The notes: generated by a model from the letters alone, not told the origin. A stretch of DNA of 64,000 nt from Bradyrhizobium sp. WBAH42 (GCF_024585265.1 NZ_CP036533.1:5713001-5777000); one strand, 5' to 3'. Counted from the first letter of the stretch, positions 36,632 to 45,724 are shown. Made by a program: numbers and translations.

Positions 36632-37540
36632 ATGCACAAGCTGCCTCCCCTGATCGAGCTCCGCGCTTTCGAAGCTGCCGCCCGTCATCTGAGCTTCAAG
36701 AAAGCCGCGGCAGAACTCGGCGTCACGCCAACCGCGATCAGCCACCAGATCGGCTTGCTCGAGCAGTATTGCGGCCGCGCCTTGTTCCGGCGCAGACCAC
36801 GTCCGCTTTCGTTGACCGAGTCCGGCGCGCGGCTGTTTCCGGCCATTCGCGGCGGGCTCGAGGCGTTTGCCGCTGCCATTGCGTCCGTCAAGGAGGAAGG
36901 TGACCAGCAGCCGCTCCGGGTGACGACGACCAATGCCTTCGCCAGCCGCTGGCTCGTGCCCCGCCTGCCCCTGTGGCGGAAGTTGCATCCCGACGTGCCG
37001 CTGGAAGTGATCGGCACTGACACGGTGCTCGATCTGCAGGCCGGAGATAGTGACGTTGCCATTCGCTATGCGACCAGCCGCGTACCGCCGACAGACGGGA
37101 TCGTCGATGAGCTCTTCAGCGATACGTTCTGGCCGGTCTGCAGTCCGGATTTGCTTTCAACGGGACGCCTGAAGAGACCAGTCGACCTCGCAAAGCATGT
37201 TCTGATCCACTCCTATTGGTCGCCGGCCGATCGCGAGCCACCGACGTGGCAGAGATGGCTCGGTGCGGCCCAGCGCAGGTGGGGCGAGGTGCCTCCATAC
37301 AAGGACCTGCAGCATTTGAGTTTCCGGGAAGAACTGCACGCCATCGAGGCGGTGATCAGCGGACAGGGCGTCGGGATCTTCAGTGATGTGCTCGTGGCGC
37401 ACGACCTCGCCACCGGCACGCTCGTGAAGGCATTCTCGTTGAGCCTGCCCGGCTATGGCTTCTATGTGGTCAGCAGGCCAAGCCATCCGCGCGCGCGGAC
37501 CATTCGGGTCTTTTCGCAGTGGTTGCGGTCGAGTACCTGA
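36632..37540 (+). CDS. LysR family regulator, GcvA-like
   Basis: A 302-residue LysR regulator of the GcvA type. The HTH is PPLIELRAFEAAARHLSFKK with LGVTPTAISHQIGLLEQY and LFRRRPRPLSLTESG. The effector domain opens with LRVTTTNAFASRWLVPRLPL, the characteristic GcvA/AmpR segment, and includes GDSDVAIRYA and ISGQGVGIFSDVLVAHDL. GcvA-like regulators often drive a divergent metabolic gene, and the candidate target here is the FAD-linked oxidase. Confidence 0.92.
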   Translation: MHKLPPLIELRAFEAAARHLSFKKAAAELGVTPTAISHQIGLLEQYCGRALFRRRPRPLSLTESGARLFPAIRGGLEAFAAAIASVKEEGDQQPLRVTTTNAFASRWLVPRLPLWRKLHPDVPLEVIGTDTVLDLQAGDSDVAIRYATSRVPPTDGIVDELFSDTFWPVCSPDLLSTGRLKRPVDLAKHVLIHSYWSPADREPPTWQRWLGAAQRRWGEVPPYKDLQHLSFREELHAIEAVISGQGVGIFSDVLVAHDLATGTLVKAFSLSLPGYGFYVVSRPSHPRARTIRVFSQWLRSST

Positions 37541-37906
37541 TCCGGGTTCGGAAGGGATGCGGAGGCCAGGGCAAGCTCTCGCGATGGCCGACCCTCAGGG
37601 CTTGAATGCCGTCGCCCTTATTGGCAAGACCTCGCCCGGCACGGCCGGCCAATGGCGCTACGGCTGCCGAGGCGTGCTACCGAGTGACGATGCACCGGTC
37701 GTGATCTTTAGCCGGTCATCCCTGGTGGTATTGCCGAAGGCGTGGGTGAACGGCACGAAACCTCACGGCTCCTGCCGTGGACAGCCGTATTGCCGTTGAA
37801 CATTCCGGCGTTTGCCTTCCTCGTCGGCAGCACAGGGAGTCGCCAAACCCGAGAGCGCTTCGGAGCTCCAATGGAGCGCGCTGACGATAAGTTCCACGTG
37901 TCACAC
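37541..37906. other. Non-coding stretch between LysR gene and the cyclase gene 3' end
   Basis: No frame here has a ribosome-binding site plus protein-like composition. A plus-strand frame ending at 37799 finishes in a Cys/Gly-rich string (NGTKPHGSCRGQPYCR) but lacks a convincing start. It may be a decayed gene. No repeats or strong hairpins were seen. Confidence 0.5.
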
Positions 37907-40900
37907 TCAGAGTTCTTCCAGCAGCGCCTTGCTTTCCTTCAAGTCGCGGGTATCGAAGCCCTCGTCGAACCAACCGTAGACCGGCGCGAGAAGACCGCGT
38001 GCTTCATCACCCCTGTCCTGATCACGCCAGAGCCGGGCGAGACTGACGGCGGAGCGAAGTTCCCAGAGTTTCGCCTCCTGCTGGTGAGCAATCGCAATGG
38101 CGTGGCGAAACTCGGTCTCCGCATCGGCCTCGGCGCCTGGCCGAGCCCTCAGCATCAACTCGCCTCGGCGCCGATGCAGCTCGGCCTCGAACCACCGCAC
38201 CCCCGATTTCTGGGTGAGTGCCAAGGCGTCGGAGAGTTGGCCGAGCCCGGTTTCAAATCGTGCTGCCTTTGCCTCGGCTGCTGCGAGCTGCGCAAGGTAG
38301 AACGGAAGAGTCCACGCTGCGCCGGACGCCTGGAATCCCTCGATGCCGCGCCGCAGCAAGTCCACCCCGGCCTCGGGGTCGCCGGCTTCGGCCAGCGTCC
38401 AGCCGCGATATGCCGTCCCCATCGCGAGGAAGAAGGCAAAGCGCTGCTCGGTGGTGAGCGCAACCAGCTCGTCCGCCCGTTGCCCAACCATGCCCGCGTC
38501 TTCGAGCACGAAATGCAATCGGCAGGCAACGCTCAGCGCGAATGCGAGGCTGATCGGGTGCGACGAATCGCGGGCCTCTGCCAGGGCGTCACTGCTCTGC
38601 ACGCGCGCCTGATCGGCGAAGCCAAGAAGGCCACATGTCAGCGAGAGGAACGAAAGCATCGCCACGCGGGCGTTTTCTGCGAACAGGGCCGTAAGAGAGC
38701 GCTGCTGCGCCGGATCGTAAAGTGCGAGCCCCCGCTCGAGATGGCTGCGCGCCAAGGCCAATTGTCCGCGATGAAGCCAGCTATCGCCCACTGCCCGATG
38801 ACCGGCGACAAGAATGGCCGCATCGTTCTGTCGTCCGGCCAAATCGAGCAGATTCTCGGCGATGCGATGCGATCGGTCCGTTTCACCACGGACGTGATAA
38901 TGCACGAACTCGCCCCAGAGTGCCTTGAGCAGGTTCGGCGTGTCGTTGAGTGCCTCGCAGAGGCAACGCGCCCGGGCGTAGGCCCTGCCGGTCTCTTCGG
39001 CCGCGTGGCCCTTCGCGGCGATCAGTGCACCGCCGAGCGCGAGTTGAAGGTCAGTTTCGGTGCGCTGGCGCGCGGGAGTATCCGGCAGTTGGGATAGCAG
39101 ATCGAGCGCCTTTCGCATCTGCGCGATTGCTTCTGTCATTGCCGATCGAGCCTTTGAACGCTCACCAGCCTCCTGCCAATAGGAAACCGCCTTTTCGGCC
39201 AGGCCCGCATGTCCGCAGTGGTGGGCGAGGATTTCCGGCTGCTCTTGGATGCCCCTGGCAAGCTTCTCCTCCAGTGCGCCAGCGATCCGCGCGTGCAGCT
39301 CGCGGCGTTGGCCGCGCAACATTGTGCCGTATGCCGCATCCTGGACCAGTGCATGTTTGAACAAGAAATTGGCGTCGGGCGGCTCGACACTCCCAAACAC
39401 GAGGCCGGTGTTGATCAGCCGGTCGAGCGCCGCCCGCAACTCGTTGTCGCACCGCTGTGCGACCGAGGCCAGCAGATCGTAGGAGAACTCGCGGCCGATA
39501 GCCGCGCCGATTTGTGCCACCTCCTTGGCGATCGGACCAATCCGGTCGAGCCGCGCCATCAACGAAGCATGTAGCGTGGCCGGTACGGCAAGTCCGGGCA
39601 GCGGCGCGAAGGAGATCGCTCGCGCGATACCCTCGGGGCTCGTTTCGAGCACCGCTTTGGTCAACTCCTCAACGAACAGCGGCACGCCATCCGTTCGTTC
39701 GGCAATTTCATTGACGATTTCGGTCGGCAGCGTCTGGCCACCTGCCACGCTCCGGATCAGCGCAGCGCCCGCTTTCTGGTCAAGCCGGTTCAGCACGAGC
39801 AAGCTGACATGCGGCTTTCCGGTCCATACCAACTGGAACTCGGGGCGGTAGGTGATCAAGACCAAAATCGGTAGGCTTGCTACGCGATCGACGGTTCGGT
39901 CCAGCAGCTCGCGCGAGCTTGGATCGATCCATTGCATGTCCTCGAACACGATCATGATTGGACATTTTTGCGCGAGAGCTTCAAGCTGGCGAACCAGAGC
40001 GGCGAAGCTTCTCTCCTTCTTTTGTTGCGGCGTACTCGTAACCGGCAAGTATAGATTATCGTTCGGGATCGACAGCAACTCGGCCAGGATCGCCACGTCC
40101 TCGTCGGGCGGCAATGCAGGCGATAGGAGCGCTCGAAGTTTGTCGAGCTTGGTCATCGGTGTGTCCTCACGATCGAAGCCTGCCGCCCGCTGGAGTTGTG
40201 CGGTGAAGGGGTAAAGCGCGCTTTCCTGATGATGAGGCGAGCAGAAGTAGCGCAAGCAGGTGTGCGGCTCCCGCTGGATACGCTCCTGAAGAGCCGCAAC
40301 GAGGCGCGACTTGCCGATCCCCGCCTCGCCGACGAGCAGCATGACTTGACCGGTGCCCGCCCGCGCATGGCTCCAGCTCCGCTCCAACCGCGCGAGTTCT
40401 TCCTCACGCCCAACCAGCGGGGCGAGGACCGAAGGGTGCAACGCCTCGAAGCGGCTTTCCGCTGTTCCCTCATGAAGCACCCGCCAGGCTTGCACCGGTG
40501 CGGCGAAACCCTTCAGCGTCACGGCGCCGAGATTCTCGTAGTCAAAGAGCCCGCCGATGAGCCGCCGCGTGTCCTCAGCGATGACGACCCCATCCGGTTC
40601 GGCGAGCGCTTGCAGTCGAGCGGCAAGGTTCGGCGTCTCGCCAAGGACTGCCTGCGCCTCCGCCGCTTCGCTGCCGATAAGGTCACCTACGACGACGAGG
40701 CCAGTCGCGAGCCCAAGGCGAACCCGCAGCTCGAGCTCGGGTGGGGCTCCCGGCGCGTGCCTGGTCGCGGCGATCTCAAGCGCAGCGCGCACTGCGCGTT
40801 CGGCATCGTCCTCATGCGCTGAAGGATGACCGAATAGGATGAGCATGCCATCGCCGATGTAACGGCTGACGGTGCCACCGTACTTGCGGACGACCGCCGC

Positions 40901-41269
40901 TACGCTATCGCGGTACTCAGCAATGATGTCCCGTAGATCTTCCGGGTCGAGCTTTGTCGCCAGTGCCGTCGAGCCGACGAGATCGCAGAACATCACTGTG
41001 AGCTGACGACGCTCGGCGGAAGGACTTGGTGCGGCTAACAAGCCTGCGCGCTCCGCGACCGGTGCCACGATGGACGTCGATGCGCCGGCCCCTGTCGTCA
41101 CTTGCGGCGATACGGTCGGCGTGAGCGCGGCACCGCAGTCGCCACAGAAGTTCTTGCCCGTCGGATTGTCGCCCCCGCACGCAGGGCAGCGAACGAACAG
41201 CGGCGCGCCGCAATCGCCGCAGACCTTCGTTCCCTCCGGGTTGACTCCGCCGCAATTCGCGCAATCCAT
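37907..41269 (-). CDS. Zinc-ribbon / class III nucleotide cyclase / AAA ATPase / TPR regulatory protein
   Basis: A 1120-residue multidomain protein. Two zinc ribbons occupy residues 1-50 (CANCGGVNPEG with CGDCGAPLF, and CPACGGDNPTG with CGDCGAALT). A class III adenylate/guanylate cyclase domain follows (about 80-260) with metal Asp residues in LTVMFCDLVGSTAL and YIGDGMLILFG. Next is an AAA_16-type ATPase with Walker A VGEAGIGKSRLV and Walker B IMIVFEDMQWID. The C-terminal 500 residues are TPR-like helical repeats. Related giants couple ligand binding to cNMP synthesis in rhizobia. There is no signal or membrane helix. Start MDCANCGG is chosen because the ribbon begins there. Confidence 0.9.
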   Translation of the reverse strand: MDCANCGGVNPEGTKVCGDCGAPLFVRCPACGGDNPTGKNFCGDCGAALTPTVSPQVTTGAGASTSIVAPVAERAGLLAAPSPSAERRQLTVMFCDLVGSTALATKLDPEDLRDIIAEYRDSVAAVVRKYGGTVSRYIGDGMLILFGHPSAHEDDAERAVRAALEIAATRHAPGAPPELELRVRLGLATGLVVVGDLIGSEAAEAQAVLGETPNLAARLQALAEPDGVVIAEDTRRLIGGLFDYENLGAVTLKGFAAPVQAWRVLHEGTAESRFEALHPSVLAPLVGREEELARLERSWSHARAGTGQVMLLVGEAGIGKSRLVAALQERIQREPHTCLRYFCSPHHQESALYPFTAQLQRAAGFDREDTPMTKLDKLRALLSPALPPDEDVAILAELLSIPNDNLYLPVTSTPQQKKERSFAALVRQLEALAQKCPIMIVFEDMQWIDPSSRELLDRTVDRVASLPILVLITYRPEFQLVWTGKPHVSLLVLNRLDQKAGAALIRSVAGGQTLPTEIVNEIAERTDGVPLFVEELTKAVLETSPEGIARAISFAPLPGLAVPATLHASLMARLDRIGPIAKEVAQIGAAIGREFSYDLLASVAQRCDNELRAALDRLINTGLVFGSVEPPDANFLFKHALVQDAAYGTMLRGQRRELHARIAGALEEKLARGIQEQPEILAHHCGHAGLAEKAVSYWQEAGERSKARSAMTEAIAQMRKALDLLSQLPDTPARQRTETDLQLALGGALIAAKGHAAEETGRAYARARCLCEALNDTPNLLKALWGEFVHYHVRGETDRSHRIAENLLDLAGRQNDAAILVAGHRAVGDSWLHRGQLALARSHLERGLALYDPAQQRSLTALFAENARVAMLSFLSLTCGLLGFADQARVQSSDALAEARDSSHPISLAFALSVACRLHFVLEDAGMVGQRADELVALTTEQRFAFFLAMGTAYRGWTLAEAGDPEAGVDLLRRGIEGFQASGAAWTLPFYLAQLAAAEAKAARFETGLGQLSDALALTQKSGVRWFEAELHRRRGELMLRARPGAEADAETEFRHAIAIAHQQEAKLWELRSAVSLARLWRDQDRGDEARGLLAPVYGWFDEGFDTRDLKESKALLEEL

Positions 41270-41365
41270 GGCCGCACCCGATCGAATTCCGACCGACATG
41301 AGTTCGCGTCGGTCTGTGGGCGAATCTTCAGAGCGCGCTCTTTCAAGATTCTCTTCGTCAGCCGC

Positions 41366-41455
41366 CTACCAAGCGCCAAGCATGATCAAACTCACAATGG
41401 CCAGGAAGCAGACACAGGCGATAGTCGCAGGGAAAATGAGCCAGCCGGGTGTCAT
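41366..41455 (-). CDS. Candidate 29-residue membrane microprotein upstream of the cyclase gene
   Basis: An open frame MTPGWLIFPATIACVCFLAI then VSLIMLGAW, essentially one hydrophobic helix with two Cys. GGGAGG stands six bases before the ATG, better than most sites in the window. It ends 96 bases before the cyclase ATG on the same strand. Its small size prevents any family assignment. The ribosome-binding site and uninterrupted hydrophobicity support translation, but it could be chance. Confidence 0.45.
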   Translation of the reverse strand: MTPGWLIFPATIACVCFLAIVSLIMLGAW

Positions 41456-41979
41456 CGTTGCCTCCCGAGCGGTTGTCTCGAAAAGCTTAAGCTGGCCGGC
41501 GCGATTAGGATTATGAACTGGCTAACACTCTGCAACTCAAGCCCATTTTCAATCTGAGAAGGCTGACCACAGCCTGGCACGACCCAAACGCGAAATTAGG
41601 CAGCCCACTAACGACCGCCTGCCGAGTCGACGCCGAGATCGTGAGTCGTTCGGCACATGACTTCACACCGTCATTGGACGCCGGGTTGGGCGATCAGGGC
41701 CTGGCTCGATCGGAACCAGCGCAGCGCCCGGTCGGCATGGTCGTCTACCGGGAGCGATACCATTGAGCTAGATCAAGACTCCCCGGTCTGAGCGGTCCAG
41801 CCTTTCAGAAAATCTCAGGGATGGACGTGTTCGGGCAAGACGCGTTTGAAGCAGCCGCAGCGCTTCAGCCGTGTCTTCGCGCATCGCGCGTCAGTACGAC
41901 ACATGCGGCAATTGGATCTGCCCGCAGCAGATTCCCTCCTATCCTCATCGACTGGCATGGACGCAAAGCGAGGTCGGTT
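41456..41979. other. Non-coding stretch, no gene recognised
   Basis: The region is richer in A/T than its neighbours and contains only short, unsupported frames on both strands. A plus-strand frame running from 41821 into the following small gene has a composition that looks non-coding before the ATG at 41980. No operator-like palindrome or repeat was recognised. It may include the promoter of the membrane microprotein and cyclase on the minus strand. Confidence 0.5.
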
Positions 41980-42144
41980 ATGGCCGGAACGGACAAGCTC
42001 TCGGTCGAGAAAGCTCTCGAAAAGCTGCGCCAGGACGATCAGCCCAAATCGAGCAGCGAACGGCGCGACGAGAAGAGTGAAGATCTCAGTCGAGAGATCA
42101 AGCGAATGAAGGCGCAGCGATTGCGGCTCGACCGCAAGCCCTAG
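41980..42144 (+). CDS. Small charged helical hypothetical protein
   Basis: A 54-residue protein beginning MAGTDKLSVEKALEKLRQDD and ending EIKRMKAQRLRLDRKP. It is almost entirely charged amphipathic helix with a coiled-coil-like heptad pattern (LEKLRQ, IKRMKAQRLRL). The family resembles a short protein seen repeatedly in Bradyrhizobium genomes with no known role. Start chosen at the ATG preceded by GAGGTCGGTT. It is probably cytosolic. Confidence 0.65.
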   Translation: MAGTDKLSVEKALEKLRQDDQPKSSSERRDEKSEDLSREIKRMKAQRLRLDRKP

Positions 42145-42292
42145 CGTCCGCTCTACCTGCTACAGCAGCCCTATGCGGCTTCCCGAACCTCTCCTCGCCT
42201 TCGGGGCCACAAGCGGAATTGCCCGGCACGGGTTGGTACTCGCCTTGGGATCGATCGCGACCTGGTCGATCGAAAGGGCGATGACGTTGCTG

Positions 42293-43654
42293 CTAACGGG
42301 CAAGCGTATCTTTGTAGATAATTCCATCTTTCATGATGATCTTGAAATTGTTGGCGGGGTCGGCAAGAAGGCCGATATTGTCCAGGGGATTTCCGTCGAC
42401 GAGCAGCAAATCCGCGAGTGCGCCCTGTTCCACGACGCCAAGTTTGCCGGGATAAGGATTCCGCTTGCCCGATAGCGCCAGCAGTTCGGCATTCGTCGAT
42501 GTCGCCATGGTCAGCGCTTCGGCGGGCGTGTACCAGCGAGCGAGTGAGGCCAGGATGGCCCCCTGTTGGCGCGCGAGCGCTGCAGAGAACAGGACGTCGG
42601 TGCCCCACGCCGTCTTGATCTTGTACTTCCTCGCCAACTCGTAGGATCTGGCTATGCCGGGCCAGACCTCATCCGCCTTGGCTCGCTGGATGGAGCCTAC
42701 AGGAAAGCCCAGCCTCAAATCCTCGGGGAGAGGCTGCATACTCAGCCAAACACCCTTCTCTGCCATCAGCTTCGCTGTTGCGTCGTCCATCAGGAAGCCG
42801 TGTTCGATACACTTCACCCCAGCCGCAATGGCTCCCCGAATTGCAGCAGCCGTAAAGGCATGCGCAGCGACGTACGTGCCCCAGTTCTCAGCCGCTTCGA
42901 CGGCCGCGCGTATTTCGGGTTCGGTGAACGTGGTCACGTCGATTGGACTGAAAGGCGACGACACTCCGCCGCCAGCCGTCAACTTGACTTGGGAGGCGCC
43001 TTGCATGAGCTGTTCGCGGACACGGACGCGGACCTCGTCGGGACTGTCCGCAACCATTGCCCCGCCGGTCTGCTCCATGCGGGTGAGCATGCCGCCGATC
43101 GTCCGCGGCAGATCGGTAAGCTGGCGGAAGTCCCCATGCCCACTCGTGACAGTAATGACCGCGCCGGACGGATAAATGCGCGGACCCTTGATGATACCTT
43201 CGTCGATGGCGCTTTTGAGCCCGAACACCGGCCCGCCCACATCTCGAACGCTAGTAAAACCGCGCATCAGAGTGTGCGTGGCCTCGTCGCCAGCGACAAG
43301 ATTGACGTAGCCGACGTCGCCGAGCGACTGTGCCGGCGTGACTCGGATCAGCATCGCATGCCAATGGTTGTCGATGAGGCCGGGCATCAATGTGCGTCCG
43401 CCGCCTTCGATAATGCGAATCTCCGCCTGGCTATCCACCGCTATCGGCTGTAGCGAGATTGATTCTATCTTGTTGCCGCGCACCAAGACGTTGGAGGAGG
43501 CAGATAGCGTGGCGCTCTTGCCATCGAAGATGCGGACGTTCTGAAAGAGCGTGGCCGCGCCACCTGTCTGAAGCGCTTGCTGCGCCAGGCCCGCTCCACC
43601 GGGCCCGGCCGAGAGCACCACCGCGATCGACAGCGAACGAAATGTTACGCTCAT
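42293..43654 (-). CDS. Exported metal-dependent amidohydrolase (imidazolonepropionase/Xaa-Pro peptidase-like)
   Basis: A 453-residue protein with an N-terminal signal (FRSLSIAVVLSAGPGGAGLA). The amidohydrolase metal ligands are intact: HxH in MPGLIDNHWHAML, carboxylated Lys candidate in SQVKLTAGGG, His in YVAAHAFTAAAI, His in GVKCIEHGFL, and Asp in TAWGTDVLF. The C-terminal KLGVVEQGALADLLLVDGNP is typical of the family. Homologues include L-Lys/Arg carboxypeptidases and prolidase-like enzymes of Caulobacter, so a periplasmic dipeptidase or carboxypeptidase is likely. The start is uncertain: an ATG at 43708 adds 18 residues but would bury the signal peptide. Confidence 0.85.
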   Translation of the reverse strand: MSVTFRSLSIAVVLSAGPGGAGLAQQALQTGGAATLFQNVRIFDGKSATLSASSNVLVRGNKIESISLQPIAVDSQAEIRIIEGGGRTLMPGLIDNHWHAMLIRVTPAQSLGDVGYVNLVAGDEATHTLMRGFTSVRDVGGPVFGLKSAIDEGIIKGPRIYPSGAVITVTSGHGDFRQLTDLPRTIGGMLTRMEQTGGAMVADSPDEVRVRVREQLMQGASQVKLTAGGGVSSPFSPIDVTTFTEPEIRAAVEAAENWGTYVAAHAFTAAAIRGAIAAGVKCIEHGFLMDDATAKLMAEKGVWLSMQPLPEDLRLGFPVGSIQRAKADEVWPGIARSYELARKYKIKTAWGTDVLFSAALARQQGAILASLARWYTPAEALTMATSTNAELLALSGKRNPYPGKLGVVEQGALADLLLVDGNPLDNIGLLADPANNFKIIMKDGIIYKDTLAR

Positions 43655-43814
43655 CGACGGTCGGATCCGCCGCGCGCTGTACAACGCATTCAACAGAGTT
43701 CCTGTCATCACTGCGCACGGCCCTTCTCGTTGCGTGTCAGCTGCGTTCGGTTGCCGGACCTTTGCGATTACGATGCTGTGCATGGCTCTCGCAGCGACGA
43801 TCTTGCGACCTCGG

Positions 43815-44018
43815 TCAGAGCGGACCGCCCTGGTTGCGCCTGATGATCTTGAGCGCCAGAAAGATCGCGCCGGCAACAAGGAAGGCAACACCGATCGCGG
43901 TGAATCCGCTGGACTCGTTACTCAAGCCGAGCGCCGTGAATAGCAAACCGAAAAGCAGGAGAAGCATACCCGCGAACTTCTTGATCAGGAGGATTGGTCT
44001 TTCAACTGCGATCGCCAT
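43815..44018 (-). CDS. Small two-helix membrane protein, hypothetical
   Basis: A 67-residue protein. The basic N terminus (MAIAVERPILLIKKF) leads into two membrane helices (GMLLLLFGLLFTALGLS and GFTAIGVAFLVAGAIFLALK) and a basic tail KIIRRNQGGPL. The ATG has GGGGAG eight bases upstream; an ATG five codons further out is open. Helical hairpins of this type are common and unassigned. It begins 23 bases after the HdeD remnant on the same strand, so it may once have formed an operon with that gene. Confidence 0.65.
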   Translation of the reverse strand: MAIAVERPILLIKKFAGMLLLLFGLLFTALGLSNESSGFTAIGVAFLVAGAIFLALKIIRRNQGGPL

Positions 44019-44040
44019 CAGCGCACTCCCCATTCACTAT

Positions 44041-44256
44041 TTATCGATTCGTTCCGTAATGCCGTTCTCGCCGCCGGCCGCCACGCATAGCCAGCCAGGC
44101 TATGCCGCGAGAGATCAGATCGACGCCGAGCACAAATCCGAGCAAAGGACCTGTCATCGGGAATCCCGCGAGCATGGCGAGGCCAGGGAGAATTCCGAAT
44201 GCGCCGGACAGCAGCATCACCCAGCCCGCATCCTTCCAGTGGCGCAGGCCCAGAAA
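44041..44256 (-). pseudogene. Remnant of an HdeD-like (DUF308) membrane protein, C-terminal part only
   Basis: One minus-strand frame reads FLGLRHWKDAGWVMLLSGAF, GILPGLAMLAGFPMTGPLLG, FVLGVDLISRGIAWLAM and stops at 44041. The GVDLISRGIAWLA block and helix spacing match the last third of HdeD family acid-resistance proteins, which are about 190 residues. No start codon with a ribosome-binding site precedes it. The frame upstream loses similarity and meets a TAG at 44293-44295, so the first two thirds are gone. Confidence 0.7.
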
Positions 44257-44459
44257 GAGTCGAACCGACGGACATCGGCAGCAACCCGCGCGCTACGAAG
44301 GTGATGTCGCGCAGCCTTCGCGCTGTAAAAACGAGGCCATCGCTTCTCGTTAGCGAAGAGCTACTGTAGCGTGTAGCCGCTCACAATGAAACGACAGGTG
44401 ATCTGACACAACGCAGCTGTCGAAGGGCATGGCCGCAGCTTCACGGCAGGAGCAGCCAA

Positions 44460-45479
44460 GTGACTTCAGTGCGCAAATTCGTATCAATGTTGGTCATGTG
44501 GCCGAGAAAGCCGATTGGCCTTCTCATTCGGGTCCTGCTCGTCACATGGGCCGTACTGGCCATCTACTACTCGAACTTGCCTTGGTCCTGGCTGCGTACG
44601 ATTGCGGCCGGAGCGTTTGCGGGCTTTGCGATTTGGGCGCTCTGGCGTTCGCGCCAACCGCGCATGTCCGCTCTCTTCCTCGTCATGTTTTTCGGTGTCG
44701 TCGCATGGTGGATCTCAATCCCTCCATCACACGATCGGCATTGGCGACCGGAAGTCGCGGTGATGCCGCGGGCGGTCATCGACGGCGACCGCGTGCGCCT
44801 GACCGGTGTCCGTAACTTCGACTACCGAAGTCGAAGCGACTTCACGGTGCGCTACGAGGAGCGCGAGCTGTCGCTGTCGCACTTGATGGCCCTCGATTTC
44901 TACGTTTCCTATTTCACCGAGGGGCTAGTCGGGCACACGTTTGTGAGTTTTGTCTTCGACAATGCGCCACCACTGGCCATCTCCATCGAGACGCGTCCTG
45001 AGGTCGGCGAGGGCTTTGCGCCCGTCGCCTCCCTGTTCAAGCAATTCGAGCTCATCTACGTGGTCGGTGAAGAGCGTGATGTTGTGGGCGTGCGCACCAA
45101 CCATCGCCACGAGCCGGTGTACCTGTATCGCCTCAATACATCGGTTGACGACGCGCGCCGGCTGCTGATGATCTATTTGACGCGCATCAACGAGCTAGCC
45201 GATCGGCCGGAGTTCTACCATCTGTTGACCAACAGCTGTACGATCAACATCGTGCGCTATGCAAATGCGGCGGGCCGACGGGGGCGCTTCGACATTCGAC
45301 ATCTGTTCAACGGACTGATCGATAGCTATCTCTACCACTCCGGCCGGATAGATGCGACGCTGCCGTTTGATGAATTGAGGCGGGGGTCCTTGATCAACGA
45401 AGCCGCACAAGCGGCCGATGGCGCAGCCGATTTCTCACAGCGGATCCGCTTGTCCTTGCCGACAATGGTGCGACCCTGA
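44460..45479 (+). CDS. DUF4105 domain-containing membrane-anchored protein
   Basis: A 339-residue protein. Three N-terminal membrane helices (about residues 20-85; IRVLLVTWAVLAIYYSNLPW, TIAAGAFAGFAIWALWRS and LFLVMFFGVVAWWI) are followed by a large periplasmic domain. That domain carries the DUF4105 features FDYRSRSDFTVRYEERE, FTEGLVGHTFVSFVF (with the conserved His) and YHLLTNSCTINIVRYAN (with the conserved Cys). The His/Cys pairing recalls NlpC/P60-like thiol hydrolases, and DUF4105 is proposed to be papain-like. The start is GTG with AGGAG nine bases upstream. The substrate is unknown. Confidence 0.87.
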   Translation: MTSVRKFVSMLVMWPRKPIGLLIRVLLVTWAVLAIYYSNLPWSWLRTIAAGAFAGFAIWALWRSRQPRMSALFLVMFFGVVAWWISIPPSHDRHWRPEVAVMPRAVIDGDRVRLTGVRNFDYRSRSDFTVRYEERELSLSHLMALDFYVSYFTEGLVGHTFVSFVFDNAPPLAISIETRPEVGEGFAPVASLFKQFELIYVVGEERDVVGVRTNHRHEPVYLYRLNTSVDDARRLLMIYLTRINELADRPEFYHLLTNSCTINIVRYANAAGRRGRFDIRHLFNGLIDSYLYHSGRIDATLPFDELRRGSLINEAAQAADGAADFSQRIRLSLPTMVRP

Positions 45480-45724
45480 CCCCTATTGGGCTCACAAGGC
45501 CCGTGAGGAGCCGCCGCCGATCCGCCGGGCTCTCCTCTCCTGCCGATGTCCATCTCAGGTCCTGCTTGTCTACGGCAGTTGGCCATGATCGGAGGCGGCA
45601 AGCCGTCTCTGCCCGGCTTGAACGGAGTTGTAGTCTGCGCTGGTCTACAATCGACCCATGACGGCTAAACAGCGCGGCGTCCGCGGTAAGCTCCCAAGCT
45701 GACGAAAGCGACCAGTTGCCCCTG

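Noticed and set aside
37455..37799. A 114-codon plus-strand frame after the LysR gene
   Set aside because: It begins inside the LysR gene, lacks its own ribosome-binding site and has no recognisable family. It was kept only as a possible decayed gene in the gap entry.
41821..41979. An N-terminal extension of the 54-residue protein
   Set aside because: The added 53 codons are unlike the rest in composition and no ribosome-binding site precedes the earlier ATG.
43655..43891. A longer N terminus for the exported amidohydrolase
   Set aside because: Extra residues are Arg/Ser-rich and would place the signal peptide internally.
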